Shown here piece after piece: positions 59,901 through 64,000 of a DNA stretch of 64,000 bases. The notes beneath the pieces were generated by a model. It ran no database searches. It was not told where the DNA came from and saw nothing but the letters and a program-made list of their open reading frames with translations. Source of the stretch: Caprella mutica (taxonomy: Eukaryota; Arthropoda; Malacostraca; Amphipoda; Caprellidae); assembly GCA_947561585.1 (NCBI GenBank), contig CANNZV010000840.1, positions 124,001-188,000 on the forward strand, read 5' to 3'. A program made the position numbers and the translations under genes. The stretch's first letter is position 1; each line of letters opens with the position of its first letter.

Positions 59901-62726
59901 CTATCGTTGTAATTAGAGTAGATCCTATTTTGAAGCATTTGGTTCAATTCATTATTTCTTCTTATTTTGTCTCTTTTCAGTCAGTGATCATTCTGAAAAC
60001 TCTGACTTCTTGGTGAATGAAATGATGGATCCAGACATCTTGACGAATCAAGTGAAGGAATCAGACTTCTTAGTCCAAGATTTCTTGAAAATATCAAGTT
60101 TTAAGTTGGAATATCTGAGATCACACACAGACTTTCACAGTCCCTCTTTCAGTTTTCTCTGAGCAGTTTACGTGAAAGCACCAAATTCAAACACAAATAC
60201 CTTAAATTGAGATTCACAGTTTCGTTGAGATATCTCTGGAATATGGAATAGGTGAACCACCAAACCAGTTTAGGACAATCCCAGTCTAAAGGATGAACAG
60301 AAATTCATTAATGACGATTGTAAAACCAAGAGAGTATAAGATGGTTGGATGATTTTGAAAAATTAAAATTATATTGCAGTGAAAGGGGATAGTAAATCTA
60401 TTGATCTTATGAAAAGAAAATTGAGATAAATGTAGAGTAATATTTTAAATAAAGATTCGAAATAAGTCTTTCAATTCACGAACTATTGATTCCAAATGCT
60501 GAAAACTGGTCAGATATGTCGGTAAATAGATATCATGGCTTTGTATACAAAATTTCAATATGTTTGTCACCCAATATAAAATAAAAATTGATATGCAATA
60601 TAAAGAAAAAAGAATATGAAACACAATACAAAACTTGGCAATCTGAAGTGGACTCCTTCACATTCATCTCTATTCTTTAACTACTGACGTCAAAATGGCG
60701 TAGTGGATAAGCTCTTCAGAGATACAGTATACGTCATCATGACGTCAGAGTGGCTGGAATGATGATCAGGCGTCCACTTAACATAGACATTATTCGAGTT
60801 CGCTTACCAGCTTCAGTTCGATAGATAGCACAAGGCTTTTTGTTAATCAAAATCAGGTAGGTACAAGTTAAAAATAAAAGACAGAAAACTCGGAAGAGTT
60901 AACAGAATTCTCGCTACCGTAAGTATCATCGAAAAGATGGATCTAGTGATTTAAAATAAATGATATCACTTGCAATGCATTGAAACAGCGATACTCACTC
61001 TATCTGTAAATGTAACTCATAGATTGAAACAACTAATTCCTAATAAAGAAAATATATGCACCTAATGATGGATAATTAGTGAAGTTTTAAATCGTCCAAT
61101 GATTTTGAAATGATAGATGGTGCTCTTTTAGGAAAATATCGGTTTAAATATGAAAATAAGTTTGAAAATGATGACTAGATGATATTTACAAAAGTTTAAT
61201 GCTCTGTACTTTTGTATATTCCGCAGATGATTGATTAAGATTTGATATTCGGTCGAATTATATATAGTAGAAACATCTTTCAAAATATACAAAAATTAAA
61301 GAATGGATCGGTTGAATGATAGGAATAGTTTGAACTAACTAGAAAAGTTTGAACTTCAGAAAAATATTTAATATAAATTAGCATATTCTCGATTTTGACT
61401 ATATATATATTAAATAAACATTTGAGATCTATTTCAGATCATTGATAAAAAAGAGAACTTCTAAAAGGCATAGTAAATGTCGCAATTCAGTTCATCAATA
61501 AATTATGATACACGATGAAACAGCGATTCAAATTGGAGCCTCTGTAATTATTTAATAAGAGTCATGTAGTATCACTCATGAAGGAGAATTCTCTGTAGAA
61601 ATATGAAAAAGAGAACAATGTGTATCGTTGTTTCAAACTGGCGGAACAGGTTCCTTCACATAGTAGCACTGTTTCAAAAACATTGCAATAGTTTATGGTA
61701 CTCATAACCACGGTGATGAACATAGGTACAGTCGGCTTAAAGATCGTCATGGGGGAGACTGCAGTGCGCGTTACACAACTGGCGACTCTGGTCAGCATGC
61801 ATTACTCTTAGGAAATAATAAACATCAATGTGTTAGGCGACATGGTAGAGCTGATAGAGTGTGTTACAGCAAGAGAACCAATCAACACCAACAACTCTTA
61901 ACCTTGGTATAAGACACGGGAGGCAGCGTATTGTTAATGCTCGAGGTCTGGGTAGACATCGTGAGAAGGGTGGTGACACCCAACGAGACTCGAGCCGGCA
62001 CAGATTTGGCATCCAGCCAGAAGGAAACCCATGAGACGATCACCAACATACAGCAAGGGATGTAGTATTGGATGAGGTAGTATGAGAACTCTCTTTTGAA
62101 TACAAAATCCACCTTGAGACAGCTGTAGGAACCTGTGCATCCATAAAGAACTCATCAATGTCTTTTAAACTGGAATTATTTTTATGTTAGAAGTGTTGTG
62201 TACCTTTGTGTAGGAGACAGGAGGTAACGTCTGGTTAATACTCGAGGTCTGTGTAGACATCGTCAAGAGTGTCGTTACTCCAAGCGATACACGAGCTGGT
62301 ACTGACTTGGCGTCAATCCAAAAGCTAAACCATGACACGATGACCAGCATACAGCAAGGCACGTAGTACTGGATCAAGTAGAATGAGAATTCTCTCTTGA
62401 AGACCAAATCAACCTGGAGGCAGCTGTAGGCACCTGTGTGATTGTACGGAATGTTGTTAAAGATTTGAATTAGGATCATGCAGAATGTGAAGGTACCTTG
62501 GTGTAGGAGACAGGTGGCAGAGACGTGTTGATACTAGAGGCATGAGTTGACATATTAAGTAGCGTGGTGACGCCGAGAGCGACTCGCGCAGGTACTGCAT
62601 TTGGATCCAGCCAGAAACTGACCCATGAGACAATGACCAACATACAGCACGGCACGTAGAACTGCACAAGATAGTAGGAAAACTCTCGTTTGAAGATAAA
62701 GTCGACTTGCAGACAACTGTACTCGC
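53680..62726 (-). CDS. GluCl: Glutamate-gated chloride channel, 3' half
   Basis: Exons on the minus strand: three alternative M1-M2 exons (62726-62497, 62433-62204, 62132-61903), the M3 exon (56608-56399) and the last exon (53937-53680). The motifs are those of insect GluCl: YSCLx[18 protein letters not shown], PARVx[54 protein letters not shown] and YWSTYLF. The protein is a pentameric Cys-loop chloride channel in neurons and muscle, the target of avermectins. The signal peptide, most of the ligand-binding domain and the Cys-loop are absent; those exons must lie beyond 64,000. No splice-consistent upstream exon was seen in 62,727-64,000. Optional exons in the 2.5-kb last intron were not found. 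Confidence 0.93.
54111..55088. mobile_element. Tc1/mariner-like non-autonomous element in the last GluCl intron
   Basis: It is 978 bp flanked by TA on each side. The ends are CAGGGTGGATCGAAAAAAGC and the inverse CCGC plus TTTTTTTTACCCACCCTG. The inverted arms are about 220 bp, sharing GGAACCCAA, AAACGGTGTCATAAGTATGC and GATGCTACAGTAAT. The interior has no transposase. A TA duplication and CAGGGTG ends fit the Tc1/mariner superfamily. Single related ends (CACCCTGTATA) occur near 1911 and 43735. Confidence 0.82.
56399..56608 (-). CDS. GluCl: GluCl M3 exon
   Basis: 70 codons, phase 0 at both ends. [20 protein letters not shown] is M3, followed by the start of the intracellular loop ([12 protein letters not shown]) and a Glu/Gln-rich amphipathic stretch. 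The Gly of WTG, changed in some avermectin-resistant mites and moths, is intact. The FVFA position is Gly in Drosophila as I recall it. Confidence 0.93.
56609..61902. other. GluCl intron of 5.3 kb, nothing recognised
   Basis: The intron is AT-rich throughout. No additional channel exon, array or clear inverted element was seen. Minus-strand open frames at 58375-58644, 59526-59711 and 61562-61798 have no channel motif or suitable splice sites that I could join to the gene. Confidence 0.6.
61903..62132 (-). CDS. GluCl: GluCl alternative exon gamma (M1-M2)
   Basis: 230 nt, same phases. It encodes SYSCLKVD, M1 ([19 protein letters not shown]) and M2 with [19 protein letters not shown]. Of the three it is closest to the canonical insect sequence in M1 and the M1-M2 linker (SWVSFWLD). 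The donor AAG/GTTAAG leads into a 5.3-kb intron before the M3 exon. Confidence 0.92.
62204..62433 (-). CDS. GluCl: GluCl alternative exon beta (M1-M2)
   Basis: 230 nt, same phases as the others. It encodes AYSCLQVD, M1 ([19 protein letters not shown]) and M2 with [19 protein letters not shown]. The pore residues are the usual insect GluCl ones. Distinctive are Phe for Val in SWFSFWID and Ile for Leu in WID. It is separated from alpha by a 63-bp intron and from gamma by 71 bp. Confidence 0.92.
62497..62726 (-). CDS. GluCl: GluCl alternative exon alpha (M1-M2), divergent pore
   Basis: 230 nt, entry at phase 1 (G plus GC) and exit at phase 0 (ACC AAG then GTACCT). It encodes EYSCLQVD, M1 ([19 protein letters not shown]) and M2 with [19 protein letters not shown]. 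Relative to the other two copies, M2 has Ala at 2', Asn at 10', His at 14' and Ala at 15'. The acceptor is TTATCACAG. It is the first of the three in transcription order and carries no stop or frameshift. Confidence 0.92.
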
Positions 62727-64000
62727 CTGTGATAATAATGAAATAACACCAATCATACCTTAGCTCATTTTAAATGGACACAAGTAGACAACAACTTTAA
62801 AGCGGTGAATACAACGTATCTCGTAGAACTTCTCCTCAGTGTCAGTGATGTAGCTAGTAGGGGTAAATTCTACAGTTCTACATCTTCTACTTTTACCTGC
62901 AATACTATAATGGAGATATATGTATGCATATGTAAATATAGCATAGATAAAAACAAAATAGGTGCACTCTCATATATGGATAAAATATTTTTAAATTGTA
63001 TTTAGTATAACATTTATAAGTTATCAATTTACAAATTAGTGAAAACAAAAAATAAAGACACAATTTATAACTGAATTCAACAGTTTTCATAAAGTTAGTA
63101 AATGAATTTAAATGCTAATATCAATAATAGAATATCATAGTAACTAGAAATAACGTGCAAGTTAAATATTATCTGGAACGTCTGTGATAAAAGCTAAATA
63201 TATTTCAATATTAAAAATACAGTGAAGCCTGAAACAAAAGAAAATATTAGTTAAGAGTTGAAGACAAGAGGAAATGTGTCAGTGTAACGGAAGAAAAGGA
63301 AATATTTCGTACATTATTTTATTATCTGACAAAAGTAACTATGAATTAATTAGATATTCACTGTGCTACTTTTTTTTTAATTTCTTATTCAAAAACACCT
63401 ACTTAATGTTTAATGATGCAGAGAAACTTATACAGGAACTCAGTCAGCTCACTTTACCATATATAAGAACTGTTGATTTTCTTAATTGATCAGCATAAAT
63501 ATATATATATCAGTCAAAATAATCTTTTATACTTGGTTTCACTACCCAAATTACGGACTTTAGTCCTCCAACTAATTTCCCCATGAAGGAACCTAATTGC
63601 GGTAGAATGGTCGGATCTCTCAGCAGTTTCTTTCATTTCAATAAAGGTAGAACTTGAGGGAAGAATTCTGCTGTAGGATTTCAATTACTTCAATGGAAGG
63701 TTAAAGAGCGGCAGAAAAGAGATCCTGAAATTCACCTACTCAGTGTCTGTGTCTGTGTGGGTGTGTGTGTGTGGTGTGTGTGTGTGTGTGTGAGTCGTCT
63801 TAACGATATTAAGGTAGGTTTTAACCCCAGGGGGATTTGGTATGTCGAGGAGAAAGATACGTGTCCACAGTCAAGATAATTGAATCTTTAAAGGTTCTTA
63901 CAAAAAGTAAAAAGATATGTTGAAGCCGTAGTCCCTCTATAGAATCTCTGTGTCCTTTGATGCAAGAATGCATATATTTCTATATTTTGTATAATATAGT
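62727..64000. other. GluCl intron continuing off the window
   Basis: No Cys-loop or ligand-binding-domain exon can be read on the minus strand here. A (GT)n microsatellite lies at about 63743-63793. The preceding GluCl exon must be beyond the window end, making this intron at least 1.27 kb. Confidence 0.6.
63743..63793. repeat. (GT)n microsatellite
   Basis: A run of TGTGTG with a few interruptions (GTGTCTGTGTGGG, GTGGTGTG), about 50 bp. Confidence 0.95.

Noticed and set aside
60693..60712. tRNA A-box match TGGCGTAGTGG
   Set aside because: No B-box or cloverleaf follows within the usual distance.
61562..61798. 78-codon minus frame next to the GluCl cassette as a possible fourth alternative exon
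   Set aside because: It contains no M1-M2 motif such as PARV or PCCMLV and no matching phase.
62727..64000. Search for the GluCl Cys-loop and ligand-binding exons
   Set aside because: No minus-strand segment shows the Cys-loop spacing or the upstream loop C motif with splice sites.

Overview
The window is nuclear DNA of an animal, almost certainly an insect. The genes have short exons and GT-AG introns, the spacer is AT-rich, and there is an insect-type glutamate-gated chloride channel, a divergent insect ionotropic receptor (IR) and a non-LTR retrotransposon. Nothing in the sequence fixes the order; the density of minisatellites and foldback elements is high.

Layout. 1-19.9 kb: no gene I can support. 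This stretch is spacer packed with minisatellites (19-36 bp units), palindromic MITE-like elements and foldbacks. 19,912-26,547 (+): a complete ten-exon gene for a RING / B-box / coiled-coil / cyclophilin protein (TRIM-cyclophilin architecture, 501 codons). 26.5-31 kb: spacer with arrays and inverted-repeat elements. 30,987-34,930 (+): a CR1-like non-LTR retrotransposon with one long intact endonuclease-reverse transcriptase ORF, a tandemly repeated 3' UTR and a short 3' terminal repeat. 35,349-44,556 (-): an IR-type ligand-gated channel in 12 recognised exons, lacking only its first coding exon. 45-53 kb: spacer with a second LINE tail, arrays and MITEs. 53,680-62,726 (-): the 3' half of a glutamate-gated chloride channel (GluCl); the ligand-binding-domain exons lie beyond the window.

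The most interesting finding is in GluCl. Three tandem 230-nt exons, all in the same phase and all with intact splice sites, each encode the end of loop C, M1 and M2 up to the start of M3. They are separated by introns of only 63 and 71 bp. Because 230 is not a multiple of three, including two of them, or none, breaks the frame. They therefore look like a mutually exclusive cassette. One copy differs from the others at pore positions 2', 10', 14' and 15', which by homology matter for channel blockers and for macrocyclic lactones.

The three genes are not functionally linked in any way I can see. Two are membrane receptors of excitable or sensory cells and one is a probable E3 ligase. Their introns share invading repeats, and several minisatellite arrays start within a few bases of a splice site. 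Exon boundaries were read by eye from GT/AG sites and phase continuity; they are not transcript-confirmed.
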